A stretch of 52,598 nucleotides of DNA, taken from Actinomycetes bacterium (GTDB lineage Bacteria; Actinomycetota; Acidimicrobiia; Acidimicrobiales; Aldehydirespiratoraceae). The position numbers were made by a program, and so were the translations under genes. The stretch lies in contig JAJRXC010000045.1 in the NCBI GenBank assembly GCA_024276495.1, forward strand, positions 1 through 52,598. The letters run 5' to 3'. Shown here one piece after another: positions 1-9,791 of this stretch. The stretch's first letter is position 1; every line of letters begins with the position of its first letter. The notes under the pieces are model-generated. The model was not told where the DNA came from. It saw only the letters and a program-made list of their open reading frames with translations, and searched no databases.

Positions 1-383
1 ACCAGCAGCATCATCTCGAAAGGCATCTCGGCCGGGCAGGGCCAAAACACCTACCGGGGACTGGTCAAGGTGCTGCGGTCCGCTCGGAACGCCCGCAACT
101 ACACCCAGTGCGATTCGCTGCTTCTCGGCCCGGAGTGTGGTGCACACACGATTCCGTACATCGAAGTGAAGAACCCGAGCGCTCAGGTCGAACACGAGGC
201 ATCGACGTCGACGGTGGGCGAGGACCAGCTGTACTACTGCCGCCAACGCGGCATGACCGAAGAGGATGCCATGTCGATGATCGTCAACGGATTCTGCCGC
301 GAGGTGTTCGACGAGCTCCCCATGGAGTTCGCCGTCGAAGCGCAACGACTCCTGAGCGTGAGTCTGGAAGGAAGTGTCGGCTG

Positions 384-384
<1 letters not shown>
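1..384 (+). CDS. sufB: SufB, Fe-S cluster scaffold (3' part only)
   Basis: This is the last 127 codons of SufB, cut by the left edge of the window. SufB is the core scaffold of the cytosolic SufBCD complex on which Fe-S clusters are built using electrons and ATP. The visible part has the conserved C-terminal SufB features: the segment [12 protein letters not shown] at the start, the CDSLLLG and [10 protein letters not shown] region with the cysteine and histidine expected near the SufB-SufD interface, and the ending in which VEHEASTS is followed by an RGM repeat like that of SufD. The stop codon overlaps the sufC start (TGATG), so translation is coupled. The identification is firm because sufC, sufD and sufT follow directly. 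Confidence 0.95.
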
Positions 385-1165
<781 letters not shown>

Positions 1166-1169
<4 letters not shown>

Positions 1170-2389
1170 CCGCAACCTCGACGGCAGACCATCAAGAGAT
1201 GATTGCCGGGCTCACCTACCCGACCAAGCGCGACGAAGCGTGGCGGTACGCCCCCCACGACGTGCTCGGCCAGTTGTCGTTCGGCCCCCCGATCGAGTCG
1301 ACCTGTGAGCTTCCCCCAGCTCTCGATGCGAGCATCCCTGCGCTCGAGGGACCCCGCATCGTGTTGGTCAACGGCGTCGTCGACCCCGAGCGAACAGAGC
1401 TCAGCGCGCTGCCCGCCGGGTTGCGGCTCTCGACCTTCGACGACGCCCGACGCGACCAACCGGAGCTGCTGGCCGCGCACTTCGACCGCGACGTGGCCCT
1501 GTCCACGGACATGTTCACGGCTCTCAACGTCGCGTTCGGGCGCAACGGCGCCGTCGTCCACGTCGCCGGGGGTCATGCCATCGACGTGCCGGTCCAGATC
1601 ATCGACATCGCGCTGCCCGACGAGAAAGGACGCGCGTCATGCAGTGGCGTGGTGATCCATCTCGAAGCGGGTGCGTCGGCGACCGTCGTCGAGACGAGAA
1701 TCGGTGACGGCGACCTCGGCGGATCGAACACGCGCACGACGATCACCCTTGGCGCCCAGGCCTCGCTCGCGCACATCGTGCTTCAGGACGTCGCATCGAC
1801 ACAGGTCCATCTGGGGCGCGTCGACGCGACGCAAGGCGCTGGCAGCGTGCTAAGCGCCCACTTGTTCAACCTCGGTGGCAGGTACGGTCGGGTCGACTAC
1901 GCCGTGCGCCTCGCCGGCGAAGGCGCACGGGTTGAGCTGACCGGCTTGTATCTCGGTATGGGCGACCAAGTCCTCGATCAGCAGGTCACCGTCGTGCATG
2001 CGGCCCCCGACTGCACGAGTCGTCAATCCTTCCGTGGCGTCCTCGACGATGAGAGTACCGGCGTGTTCAACGGCGGGATCGAGGTGCGCCCGGGAGCCGA
2101 CGGTACCGACGCGGAGCAGTCCAACGACAACCTTCTGTTGTCGGACCGCGCCGAGGCCAACACCCAACCGCGCCTCGAGATCCTCGCCGACCAGGTCTCC
2201 TGTAAACACGGCGCGACCGTTGGCCAGCTCGACAGCGATGCCCTCTACTACCTGCGCACCCGCGGCATTCCCGAGGCCGAGGCGCGGCGACTCCTCATCG
2301 GAGGATTCGCCGACCAAGTCGTCGACACGGTCGACAACGAGATCCTGCGGACCTGGATCACCGAGCGAATACGACGCCACGATGGCTGA
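1166..2389 (+). CDS. sufD: SufD, Fe-S cluster assembly protein
   Basis: A 407-residue SufD, partner of SufB in the SufB-SufC2-SufD complex and thought to help with iron entry and scaffold shape. The N terminus carries the SufD entry segment with DEAWRYAP. The C-terminal third is the beta-helix core followed by the family block SCKHGATVGQLD, with the conserved histidine, and YYLRTRGI. The start is a GTG overlapping the sufC stop by four bases. The stop overlaps the sufT start by eight bases. This order B-C-D is standard, but here sufT rather than sufS and sufU comes next. Confidence 0.95.
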
Positions 2390-2966
2390 ACAACAGGAGA
2401 TGCGCGAACAACCGGTCGCGATCGGCTCGACGCGAGCTTTCGTCGTCCCGCGCGAATGCGAGGTGACCATCGTCCCGGCGGGGCACCGGGCCACCCTCGC
2501 AGAAGGCGAACACGTCACCGTGCTCCAAGCTCTCGGCGGAACCGCCACCGTCACCACCCGCGACGGTGAGATGGCACGCCTCAGCCCGCACGATGCGATC
2601 GAGTTCGGCCTTGTACAGACTCGCACCCCCGGCAAGACTGCAGACGGGTCGGCGTTCAACATTGACGCGGTGTGGGAAGCCGCCACCACCGTCTATGACC
2701 CTGAGATACCCGTCGACATCGTCGAACTCGGCCTCGTCTACCGGGTCGACGCCGACGAGTTGCCCGACGGGACATGGATCGTGGACATCGACATGTCCGT
2801 CACCGCGCCGTTCTGTGGCATGGGAGACATCTTGCGCCAAGATCTCCACGATGCCGTCGCCGCCCTGCCGGGAGTATCGGCGGTCAACGTCGCACTCGTC
2901 TTTGACCCGCCGTGGGACGCATCGCGTCTCTCCGATGTCGCCCGACTCGAGCTCGGAATGATGTGA
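2382..2966 (+). CDS. sufT: SufT, Fe-S cluster maturation factor (long form, MIP18/DUF59)
   Basis: A 194-residue protein with a cupin-like N-terminal part (residues about 10-75) and a C-terminal MIP18/DUF59 domain (about 85-185). The family signature is visible as YDPEIPVDIVELGLVY followed by SVTAPFCGMGD, which includes the conserved cysteine. This matches the long SufT form found in suf operons, an auxiliary factor for Fe-S delivery under high demand. The ATG lies inside the sufD 3' end, so it is translated with the operon. A hairpin 40 bases downstream (3004-3030) probably ends the transcript. sufS and sufU are not found on this side of the operon. Confidence 0.9.
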   Translation: MAEQQEMREQPVAIGSTRAFVVPRECEVTIVPAGHRATLAEGEHVTVLQALGGTATVTTRDGEMARLSPHDAIEFGLVQTRTPGKTADGSAFNIDAVWEAATTVYDPEIPVDIVELGLVYRVDADELPDGTWIVDIDMSVTAPFCGMGDILRQDLHDAVAALPGVSAVNVALVFDPPWDASRLSDVARLELGMM

Positions 2967-3003
2967 CCGGCCCAACATCGCGGCGAGGGTCCACCTGATC
3001 GCG

Positions 3004-3030
3004 CGACTTCGGCCATGATCTCCGAAGTCG
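3004..3030 (+). terminator. hairpin after the suf operon
   Basis: The arms CGACTTCGG (3004-3012) and CCGAAGTCG (3022-3030) are perfect 9-base complements around a 9-base loop, 37 bases after the sufT stop. No T-run follows. The hairpin is a likely transcript end or 3' stabiliser. The rest of 2967-3251 holds no gene that I can support. Confidence 0.5.
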
Positions 3031-3251
3031 GCGTCGCTCAATGCCGAAATCCACGATGCCCACTGAGCGAAACGGCGAGCAGCAGATCCTTGTCGCGGTC
3101 ACGATCAACGTGGCGAGACGATCACCTGCAATGTCAGCGCCGTCTGCCTCACCGCCACATCGAGTTTCGCTCCCTGAACGCCTCAGCGGCTCGTAGCCCG
3201 GGGGGACGAAAGGCCCTGCCCGGGACAACCTCGGTGCGGCTCAATTGCACC

Positions 3252-4064
3252 ATGTCCACGGCTGCCCGCTCCCGCACCGCCGCGCCGCGCCGATCCGGAC
3301 TCCGTTCGGTCGCGATGCCCACCGAACACGGCGGATGGGGGTTGACGAGCGAGCCCGGAATTCTCGGCCTGCTGGTCGCACCGAGCTTGGCCGGGCTGTG
3401 CATCGCACTCGCCGCGATGGTCGCGTTCGTCGCCCGCACCCCCGTTCGCGTCGTGCTCGTCGACGGCCGCCGCCATCGCCTGCTCGGACGCACGCGGCTC
3501 GCGGCGCGGGTCGCCCTGATCGAGCTGGCCGTGTTGGCCGGTCTCGTCGTCGGCGCCGTGGCGCTGACCGATCATCGGTTCTGGGTCCCGGCGGTCATCG
3601 CGGCGCCGCTACTGGCTGTCGAGCTCTGGTACGACACCCGCTCCCGGAGCCGCCGCCTGATCCCCGAGCTCAGCGGCGCGGTGGCCGTCGCGAGCGTCGC
3701 GGCGATGGTCGCCCTCGCCGGCGGTGCGTCCGGTGCGCTCGCCGCCGGACTCTGGCTGGTCCTCGCGGCCCGCGCCGTCAGCTCGATCCCCGCGGTTCGC
3801 TCCCAGATCCAACGGGCTCGCGGCCACGTTCCCCGGGTCGGCGTGCTGGCGCTCGCCGACGGCGTCGCCCTCGCGGCGGCGGCGGGCGCGGTGGTGCTCG
3901 ACGGGACGCTCGTCATCGGAGCCCTCGGCATGCTGGCCGTGGTGGTCGTCCAGAGGATGTTCGCTCGGGGTGACGTGCCGGCCCCGAAGGCCATCGGAAT
4001 ACGCCAGATGGTCCTCGGCTTCGGCCTCGTCGGCCTCACCGCGTTGGGCGCGGGGATCCTGTAG
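3252..4064 (+). CDS. YwiC-like multi-pass membrane protein
   Basis: A 270-residue integral membrane protein. It contains PTEHGGWG near residue 26, the N-terminal hallmark of the YwiC-like family, whose function is not established. About eight hydrophobic segments follow, including IALAAMVAFVA, ALIELAVLAGLVVGAVAL, VPAVIAAPLLAVEL, VAVASVAAMVAL, AAGLWLVLAA, VGVLALADGVALAAAAGAVVL and MVLGFGLVGLTALGAGIL. The ATG at 3252 is chosen because the conserved HGGWG follows closely. An upstream extension from 3015 would add basic, non-hydrophobic residues unlike the family. The gene stands alone between the suf operon and the NUDIX gene. Confidence 0.8.
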   Translation: MSTAARSRTAAPRRSGLRSVAMPTEHGGWGLTSEPGILGLLVAPSLAGLCIALAAMVAFVARTPVRVVLVDGRRHRLLGRTRLAARVALIELAVLAGLVVGAVALTDHRFWVPAVIAAPLLAVELWYDTRSRSRRLIPELSGAVAVASVAAMVALAGGASGALAAGLWLVLAARAVSSIPAVRSQIQRARGHVPRVGVLALADGVALAAAAGAVVLDGTLVIGALGMLAVVVVQRMFARGDVPAPKAIGIRQMVLGFGLVGLTALGAGIL

Positions 4065-4173
4065 CCGCAGCGGATCGTCTGTCGGAGGCCCCGCCGCGCC
4101 GTGATCGAGACGGATCCAGTCCCTCTGGGCCGATGGTATTGTCGGCGATCGTATCCAAGAGACCGGCGGCCGG

Positions 4174-4734
4174 ATGAACGACGAGATACGCGCTCTGGTC
4201 GTCGAGATCGAGGCGAGTGACGCCCAGGAGACCGACGACCTCGCGGCGACGCTGGAGTGGATCGACTCCGGAGCCGATCTCTACCGCACTGCCAAACCGG
4301 CCACGCCTCCCGTCCATCTCGTCGCCTACAGCGTTCTGACGGACCCGGACCGCGAAGCGGTGTTCCTCGTTGACCATCGGGACGCCGGGTTGTGGCTACC
4401 GCCCGGCGGCCACATCGAGCCCGGCGAGCCGGCCGCCGGCGCGGCGACGCGCGAGATCCTGGAAGAGCTGTCGATCTGTCCCCAGTTCCATCCTGCCGCC
4501 GGTCCGAAGCCGGTCATGCTCACGATCACTCAAACCGTCGGCCGATCGGTTCCTCACACCGATATCAGCCTGTGGTTCGCGTTCTCCGGCTCCGAGAGCG
4601 AACCGATGCAGCCCGATCCGGGGGAGTTTCGCGAGACGCGTTGGTGGCGCCTCGATGAGGTACGCCACGGTCCGGACACCCGTTTCGAGCCCAACCTGCC
4701 GCGTTTCATCGGGAAGTTCTTCGCGATGGGGTGA
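4174..4734 (+). CDS. NUDIX hydrolase
   Basis: A 186-residue cytosolic NUDIX hydrolase. The Nudix box occupies residues 79-101, G-x5-E-x7-REILEELSI, with the metal-binding glutamates E94, E97 and E98; a serine stands where the loop glycine usually is. Such enzymes hydrolyse nucleoside diphosphate-linked compounds, and the substrate cannot be told here. Residues 1-45 form an extra N-terminal helical part. A possible -10 box TATTGT (4137-4142) lies 31 bases before the ATG. It is convergent with the arginine succinyltransferase cluster, and only 24 bases separate the two stops. Confidence 0.85.
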   Translation: MNDEIRALVVEIEASDAQETDDLAATLEWIDSGADLYRTAKPATPPVHLVAYSVLTDPDREAVFLVDHRDAGLWLPPGGHIEPGEPAAGAATREILEELSICPQFHPAAGPKPVMLTITQTVGRSVPHTDISLWFAFSGSESEPMQPDPGEFRETRWWRLDEVRHGPDTRFEPNLPRFIGKFFAMG

Positions 4735-4758
4735 GAAGGCGACACCGTCCCGCCGGAC

Positions 4759-6069
4759 CTATCTCGCGTCAGCGTAGAGGTCCGGCAGGTCGAGAATCCG
4801 GCTCAGTTCGTCGAGCGCGTGGTCGGACTCGTGCCACAGGTCGACATCGCCGAGATCGTCCGGCGTCAGCTCGTCGCGGTAGTGGCGGTTGACCCATGTC
4901 TCGAGGTCGCCGAGAAGCGGCGCGTCGACGATGACGTTGCCGCGGAGAGCGGCGAGCTCGGCTTCGGTCAACACGACCCGAAGTCGCAGGCAGGCCGGTC
5001 CGCCGCCGTTGCTCATGCTCTCGCGGAGGTCGAAGTAGTGCACCGAACCGATCGGGTTGCCGTCGTCGGCGATCGCCGCGTCGAGATAGGCCGATGTGGA
5101 GGGGGTCGTCGACACCTCGATCGGCGCGACGAGCATCATCGATCCGTCGGGGTCGGTGATCAGCTGGGAATTGAACAGGTACGACGAGATGGCGTCGTCC
5201 AACGAGACGTCGGCTGCCGGGACCTCGACGATGGTCGCACCCGGCGCACGGGCGCGCAGCTCGGCGGGATCGGCGAACGCGTTCTCGTGGGCGAACACGA
5301 CGTTCTCGTTGATGACGGCGACGACGTCGTTGTGGAACGCACCGGCATCGATCGCCTCGGCCGACTGGCGAACGAAGACGACTCGGGCCGGATCGTGTCC
5401 GTGGCTATGGCTGATGAGCCGGCTCGCGAGACGGCTCTGACGACGCGGGAACCCGGCCGGCGAGAGTGCCGACTCGTCGGGCTCACGGCCGTAGACGAAG
5501 ACGTGGGTCCCCGGATCGCCGTGGGTCGTCGCGATGCGGCCGTGGTTCGCGGCGCCCTCATCGGCGAACACGGCCGCGTGGGGGAGCGGATCGTGGACCC
5601 GGAAGTGCGCCTCGTCGGCGAAGATCGAACGCAGCGTGTGATGGGTCTGCTCCACCTCGAACGAGCGGTGGGTCATCGACGACAGGTTGGCCGGTGTGAG
5701 ATGCACCCGCCCGTCGGAGGTGTCGGTCGACGGCGACACCGTCGCTGCGTTGGCCGTCCACATCGACGACGCCGACATGACCATCGCCAGCAACCCCGGC
5801 GAGACATCGAGAAGCGCATCCGGAGTGGTCCCGGCGTCGAAACCGAGATGGCGCAACACGATCGGGTCCGGTCGACGTTGCGGCGGCAGGATCCCCTGCG
5901 GGATGCCGAGCGCGACGAGCTCGCGCATCTTCGCGAGCCCCTGGAGGGCGGCTCGACGCGGGCTCGACGTGCGGCCGGCGTTGCCGATCGACGCCCGGTT
6001 GCCGAGCGACAGGCCCGCGTAGTTGTGGGTCGGGCCCACGAGCCCATCGAAGTTGACCTCGACACTCAT
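4759..6069 (-). CDS. astB: AstB, N-succinylarginine dihydrolase
   Basis: A 436-residue AstB, close to the usual 440. It converts N2-succinylarginine to N2-succinylornithine, two ammonia and CO2, the second step of the arginine succinyltransferase pathway. The N terminus VNFDGLVGPTHNYAGLSLGN is the family hallmark. The C-terminal SNGGGPACLRLRV carries the nucleophilic cysteine of this amidinotransferase-fold enzyme. It is the last gene of a four-gene minus-strand cluster; its ATG overlaps the astD stop as ATGA. The identification is firm. Confidence 0.96.
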   Translation of the reverse strand: MSVEVNFDGLVGPTHNYAGLSLGNRASIGNAGRTSSPRRAALQGLAKMRELVALGIPQGILPPQRRPDPIVLRHLGFDAGTTPDALLDVSPGLLAMVMSASSMWTANAATVSPSTDTSDGRVHLTPANLSSMTHRSFEVEQTHHTLRSIFADEAHFRVHDPLPHAAVFADEGAANHGRIATTHGDPGTHVFVYGREPDESALSPAGFPRRQSRLASRLISHSHGHDPARVVFVRQSAEAIDAGAFHNDVVAVINENVVFAHENAFADPAELRARAPGATIVEVPAADVSLDDAISSYLFNSQLITDPDGSMMLVAPIEVSTTPSTSAYLDAAIADDGNPIGSVHYFDLRESMSNGGGPACLRLRVVLTEAELAALRGNVIVDAPLLGDLETWVNRHYRDELTPDDLGDVDLWHESDHALDELSRILDLPDLYADAR

Positions 6070-7520
6070 CTCGGCTCCAGACCGGGGACATCGGCAGTGC
6101 CCGCGGCCGGCACCGGTTGCGCGATGGTCGCCACGGGAAATGCGCAGAAGTCGGCCGCGTACCAGCCGGCGGGTCGATGGTTGCCGCTGGCACCGACACC
6201 CCCGAACGGCAGCCGACCCGACGCGCCGGTCGTCGGCGAGTTCCAGTTCACGATCCCGGCCCGGACCACCTTCCGGAACCGATCGAACGCGGCCGGGTCG
6301 GTGCCGACGAGCCCGGCCGCGAGCCCGTAGTCGGTGTCAGCCGAAGCCCGGAACGCCTCGTCGAGATCGTCGTATCTCGTGACCGTGAGCACGGGTGCGA
6401 AGATCTCCTCGTCGGGGACGGCGACGCCGTCGACGGCGAGAACGGTGGGGTGGACAAAGGCAGTGTCGAGCCGGTCGACCGGCTCGGTCAACGGCACCGC
6501 TCCTGCGTCGATCAGATCCCGGATCTGGCGGCGGGCGTGATCGGCCGCGGCGACCGAGATCAGCGGCCCGGCGAACGGCTCGGGATCCACGGACGGAGGC
6601 CCGATCCGGAGCCTCGCCGTGGTGTCGACGAGTGTGTCGAGGAGCCGGTCGCCGTCCTCGCCGCGGGGCACGAACAGCCGTCGCGTACACGTGCAGCGCT
6701 GACCGGCGGTGAGGAAGGCCGACCGGACGACGATGTCGACCGCGGCGGAGACGTCGTCGACGTCGGCGATCACCAGCGGGTTGTTGCCACCCATCTCCAA
6801 CGCGAGGAGAACGTCGGGCCGCCCGGCCAGGGCCCGGTGCAGTGCCCGACCGGTGGCGACACTGCCGGTGAACGCGATCCCATCGACCGCCGCGTCGACC
6901 AGCGCCTCGCCGGCCTCGCGACCTCCGACGACCAGGTTCACCACCCCGGCCGGAAGCCCCGCCTCGGCGAGGTACCGAACATGGGCGGCGGCGACCGCGG
7001 GCGTGTGCTCGCTCGGCTTGTACACCACGGTGTTGCCCGCCAGCAGGGCCGGGACGATCTGGCCGTTGGGGAGATGGGCCGGAAAGTTGAACGGCCCGAG
7101 CACGCCCATCACCCCCAGCGGCCGGTGGGTGAGCGACGCCGTGTCGGTCACCGTCGTCGTGGGAGTGCGGGCCTCGTGGGCGTCGATCGACAGGGTGACC
7201 TTCCCGATCACCGAGGACACCTCGGTCGTCGCTTCCCATCTCGGTTTGCCGGTCTCGGTGGAGATCAGATCGCGCAGCTCACCACGATTCGACTCGACAA
7301 GAGACGCGAATCGGCGCAGAACGGTGCGTCGTTCCTCCAGCGGGGTCGCCTCCCACGCCGGTTGCGCGGCACGGGCCGCGTCGACCGCGGCGGCGACGTC
7401 GGCTCCGGACGCGGCGGCGCCGATCCACACCGGAGACTGATCGGCGGGGTCGAGAGATCGCAGGGACACCCCGGATCCGGCGCTCCACCGGCCCCCGACG
7501 AACAGCCCCGGCTCGCTCAT
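6066..7520 (-). CDS. astD: AstD, N-succinylglutamate 5-semialdehyde dehydrogenase
   Basis: A 484-residue NAD-dependent aldehyde dehydrogenase that oxidises succinylglutamate semialdehyde to succinylglutamate. Key parts are visible: FNFPAHLPNGQ and NTVVYKPSE in the cofactor domain, the general-base region LALEMGGNNPL, and the catalytic cysteine in AGQRCTCTRRL. The ATG at 7520 (MSEPGLFVGGRW) is chosen because it overlaps the astA stop by four bases and matches the family start. The open frame continues upstream to 7997, but that part lies inside astA in another frame. The sequence and the flanking astA and astB make the substrate assignment likely. Confidence 0.93.
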   Translation of the reverse strand: MSEPGLFVGGRWSAGSGVSLRSLDPADQSPVWIGAAASGADVAAAVDAARAAQPAWEATPLEERRTVLRRFASLVESNRGELRDLISTETGKPRWEATTEVSSVIGKVTLSIDAHEARTPTTTVTDTASLTHRPLGVMGVLGPFNFPAHLPNGQIVPALLAGNTVVYKPSEHTPAVAAAHVRYLAEAGLPAGVVNLVVGGREAGEALVDAAVDGIAFTGSVATGRALHRALAGRPDVLLALEMGGNNPLVIADVDDVSAAVDIVVRSAFLTAGQRCTCTRRLFVPRGEDGDRLLDTLVDTTARLRIGPPSVDPEPFAGPLISVAAADHARRQIRDLIDAGAVPLTEPVDRLDTAFVHPTVLAVDGVAVPDEEIFAPVLTVTRYDDLDEAFRASADTDYGLAAGLVGTDPAAFDRFRKVVRAGIVNWNSPTTGASGRLPFGGVGASGNHRPAGWYAADFCAFPVATIAQPVPAAGTADVPGLEPR

Positions 7521-8536
7521 CGCCGGGCCTCGAGCGGCGAGACTGCCAACAGGGTGCCGACCTCGACGTCGAGCGCGGCTGCGACCGCGCCGTCGAGCCT
7601 GATCCGCGACGACTCGGTCATCTCGATCCCCGTCCGGGTCACGCGAAAGCCGTCGACGGTGGCCACCGACACGAGCGCGTCGATCGGACCGGCCGGGCCC
7701 GGATCGGCCCGACCGTGGCCCCGGTTCCGACCGGTGGCGGTGTCGGCGATGTCGGCGGCGAGGGTGGGGCCACCGTCGATCGGGTCGTACATGCCGTTCG
7801 GGGACAAGCCCTCGGCCCGCAGCACGTGGAACGCCGGGAGCGATGCCGCGTTGACCCGCCCGAGCGACTCGAGCACCTCCGCGGTGACCGGCAAGACGTG
7901 GTCCGCGAGCAGTGCGAGGCGAGAAGGATCGTCGGCGAGGGCCGCCTCCGCGGCGGCCGACGTCGGCCACTGGGGCGCGAAGTGGCGGCCGAAGCATCGC
8001 CAGAACGGCGCCGACGCGTCATCGTCGAAACGGCCGCGAAGATGAGAGGCGACCGTGGCCGGGACCTGGCGGCGCACCAGCTGCAACAGCATGAACCGGC
8101 CCCGGGAGATGAGCGAGCCGACGCCGCGACCCCGGGCCTGCGGCCCCAGATACGTCGAGTCGAGCTCGGTGCGGGTCCACGGCACCGACGAGCTCCGCAT
8201 GATCAGGCCCTGCCCGTCCTCGCTCGTCGCGACCCGTACCGAGAGATTCGGGACCGCGTTCTTGAAGGTCACGCCGGTCACCCCGAACGGCACGGCTTCG
8301 CTCGGATCGCCTGCGACGAAGAGCAGACGCCGCTGCTGCCCGTCGGCCAGCTGGAACTCACCGGTGGCGAGGTCTGCCAGGGTCTCAGCGCTCGCCTCGC
8401 ACAGCTGTTCGGCGGCGGCGGCGGACCGGGGCAGCGATCCCATGCCGATCGTCTCGTCGGCGGCCGGCCGCAGCAGCTCCCACACACCGTCGGCATCGGC
8501 GGAGCCCACCGGCCGAACCAGCACCGTCCCGGTCAT
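7517..8536 (-). CDS. astA: AstA, arginine N-succinyltransferase
   Basis: A 339-residue arginine N-succinyltransferase, the usual size for single-subunit AstA. It transfers succinyl from succinyl-CoA to the alpha-amino group of arginine and so commits arginine to catabolism. Family features include the N-terminal VRPVGSADADGVWEL, the block TELDSTYLGPQARGRGVGSLISRGR with an acyl-CoA-binding glycine-arginine turn, and the C-terminal substrate region. The ATG at 8536 overlaps the stop of the upstream M20 peptidase gene as ATGA, so the four genes M20-astA-astD-astB are translated as one unit. Confidence 0.94.
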   Translation of the reverse strand: MTGTVLVRPVGSADADGVWELLRPAADETIGMGSLPRSAAAAEQLCEASAETLADLATGEFQLADGQQRRLLFVAGDPSEAVPFGVTGVTFKNAVPNLSVRVATSEDGQGLIMRSSSVPWTRTELDSTYLGPQARGRGVGSLISRGRFMLLQLVRRQVPATVASHLRGRFDDDASAPFWRCFGRHFAPQWPTSAAAEAALADDPSRLALLADHVLPVTAEVLESLGRVNAASLPAFHVLRAEGLSPNGMYDPIDGGPTLAADIADTATGRNRGHGRADPGPAGPIDALVSVATVDGFRVTRTGIEMTESSRIRLDGAVAAALDVEVGTLLAVSPLEARR

Positions 8537-9723
8537 GTCGTCGCTCGCTGCCAGGCCCGGCGGATGACCTCGGTGACGCCCGCGGCCCGGGCCGGGATGC
8601 TGTCGATGTCCGCGAACTCGTCGGCGCTGTGGATGCCGCCCCCGAAGATGCCGAGGCTGTCGACATTCGGGAGACCGGCCGCGGCGAGGTCGTTGCCGTC
8701 GCAGCACCCGCCGGTGTCCTCCGCGGCGATGTGGAGACCCCGCGCCTCGGCCGCCTCGGCGACATCGGCGAGGAGCAGCTCGAGCGCGGGGGTGCGCGGC
8801 TTGGGCGGACGGGTCGACGTCCAGATCACCTCCACATCGAGATCCGCGGCGGCCGAGATCGCGTCGAATCGGTCCTGAACCCATGCCTGGTCCTCGGCCG
8901 TCTCGACCCGCAGGTTGTAGCTGCCCATGGCGAAATCGGGTACGACGTTGAGGGCGCCGCCGCCGGAGATCCGTCCACAGTTCACCGTGACACCGTCGCG
9001 ACGATTGAGGGCTTCGAGCTCGACGACGACCTCGGCCAGGCCGCGGATCGCCGACCGGCCCTGATCATGGGCCCGCCCCACATGGGCGGCACGGCCCCGC
9101 ACGATCGTGTGCACGTTGAGCGACCCCTTGCGGGCCGCCGCGACATTGCCCGACGGGAGCGATGGTTCGAACCCGATCCCCACATCGTTCGCCTCGGCGG
9201 CCCGACGGAGCAGGTCCTTCGAACCGACCGAGCCGATCTCCTCGTCCGGGACGACGAGGAGCTCCCAGCCGATGTCGTGGCCCCACGCCACGGAGTCGAG
9301 ATGACGCAGCACCTCCATCGCGAGGACCAGCCCGCCCTTGCAATCCGCGACGCCCGGCCCGAACAGTCGCCGGCCCGCCACGGTCACGTCCCGGAACGGA
9401 TCATCGACCGCGAACACCGTGTCGAGATGACCGAACAGACACACCCTGAACGGCGCGTCGGGACGTTTGGTCGCCCGAAGCGCCATCCCGACCGGCGCCT
9501 CCCGGCGGGATCCGTCGGGGGCGATCATCGGCGATGCCCCGACAGGGATCATCTCCAGCGTCGCCGGGGCCAACTCGGCGACGAACCCGGCCAGGCGTTC
9601 ACCGCACCGGTTCACCCCGTCCGGGTTGTACGACCCCGAATTGATCTCCGCCAGGGCAACGACTCTCGCCGTGAGCTCGTCGAGTCGCCCGGGAGCGGTG
9701 TCGACCTCGATGTCGGACGTCAT
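8533..9723 (-). CDS. M20-family peptidase, probable succinylglutamate desuccinylase substitute
   Basis: A 396-residue M20/ArgE/DapE-type zinc amidohydrolase. The metal and catalytic residues are visible: GHLDT with the first H and D, the bridging aspartate in GVADCKGG, the base and ligand EE in PDEEIGS, and the C-terminal histidine in GGIHSADEF. Relatives split N-acyl amino acids. Because it is the first gene of the ast cluster, and the cluster has no astE, I infer that it removes succinate from N-succinylglutamate. The ATG at 9723 is preferred to a GTG at 9741 because a -10 box TACGTT ends exactly seven bases before it, giving a leaderless mRNA. Confidence 0.85.
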   Translation of the reverse strand: MTSDIEVDTAPGRLDELTARVVALAEINSGSYNPDGVNRCGERLAGFVAELAPATLEMIPVGASPMIAPDGSRREAPVGMALRATKRPDAPFRVCLFGHLDTVFAVDDPFRDVTVAGRRLFGPGVADCKGGLVLAMEVLRHLDSVAWGHDIGWELLVVPDEEIGSVGSKDLLRRAAEANDVGIGFEPSLPSGNVAAARKGSLNVHTIVRGRAAHVGRAHDQGRSAIRGLAEVVVELEALNRRDGVTVNCGRISGGGALNVVPDFAMGSYNLRVETAEDQAWVQDRFDAISAAADLDVEVIWTSTRPPKPRTPALELLLADVAEAAEARGLHIAAEDTGGCCDGNDLAAAGLPNVDSLGIFGGGIHSADEFADIDSIPARAAGVTEVIRRAWQRATT

Positions 9724-9730
9724 GGCAACA

Positions 9731-9736
9731 AACGTA
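9731..9736 (-). promoter_or_regulatory. leaderless -10 box of the ast cluster
   Basis: TACGTT on the minus strand fits the actinobacterial TANNNT -10 consensus. Seven bases separate it from the ATG at 9723, so transcription should start at or next to the start codon. It is the only evident promoter for the M20-astA-astD-astB unit. Confidence 0.6.
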
Positions 9737-9779
9737 CTCACCGGTCGGGCGGGGGGACCTGTCTCCGTCGCGACGCGCC

Positions 9780-9785
9780 TAGAGT
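9780..9785 (+). promoter_or_regulatory. leaderless -10 box of the flavin reductase gene
   Basis: TAGAGT lies six bases before the GTG at 9792, the spacing expected for a leaderless transcript. It is divergent from the ast promoter 44 bases away. Confidence 0.55.
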
Positions 9786-9791
9786 CCGGTC

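Noticed and set aside
3015-3251. Upstream extension of the YwiC-like protein
   Set aside because: It adds 79 basic residues without family similarity and overlaps the suf terminator hairpin.
6117-8045. 642-residue plus-strand open frame
   Set aside because: It is antisense to astD and astA, with shadow-frame composition and no recognisable domain.
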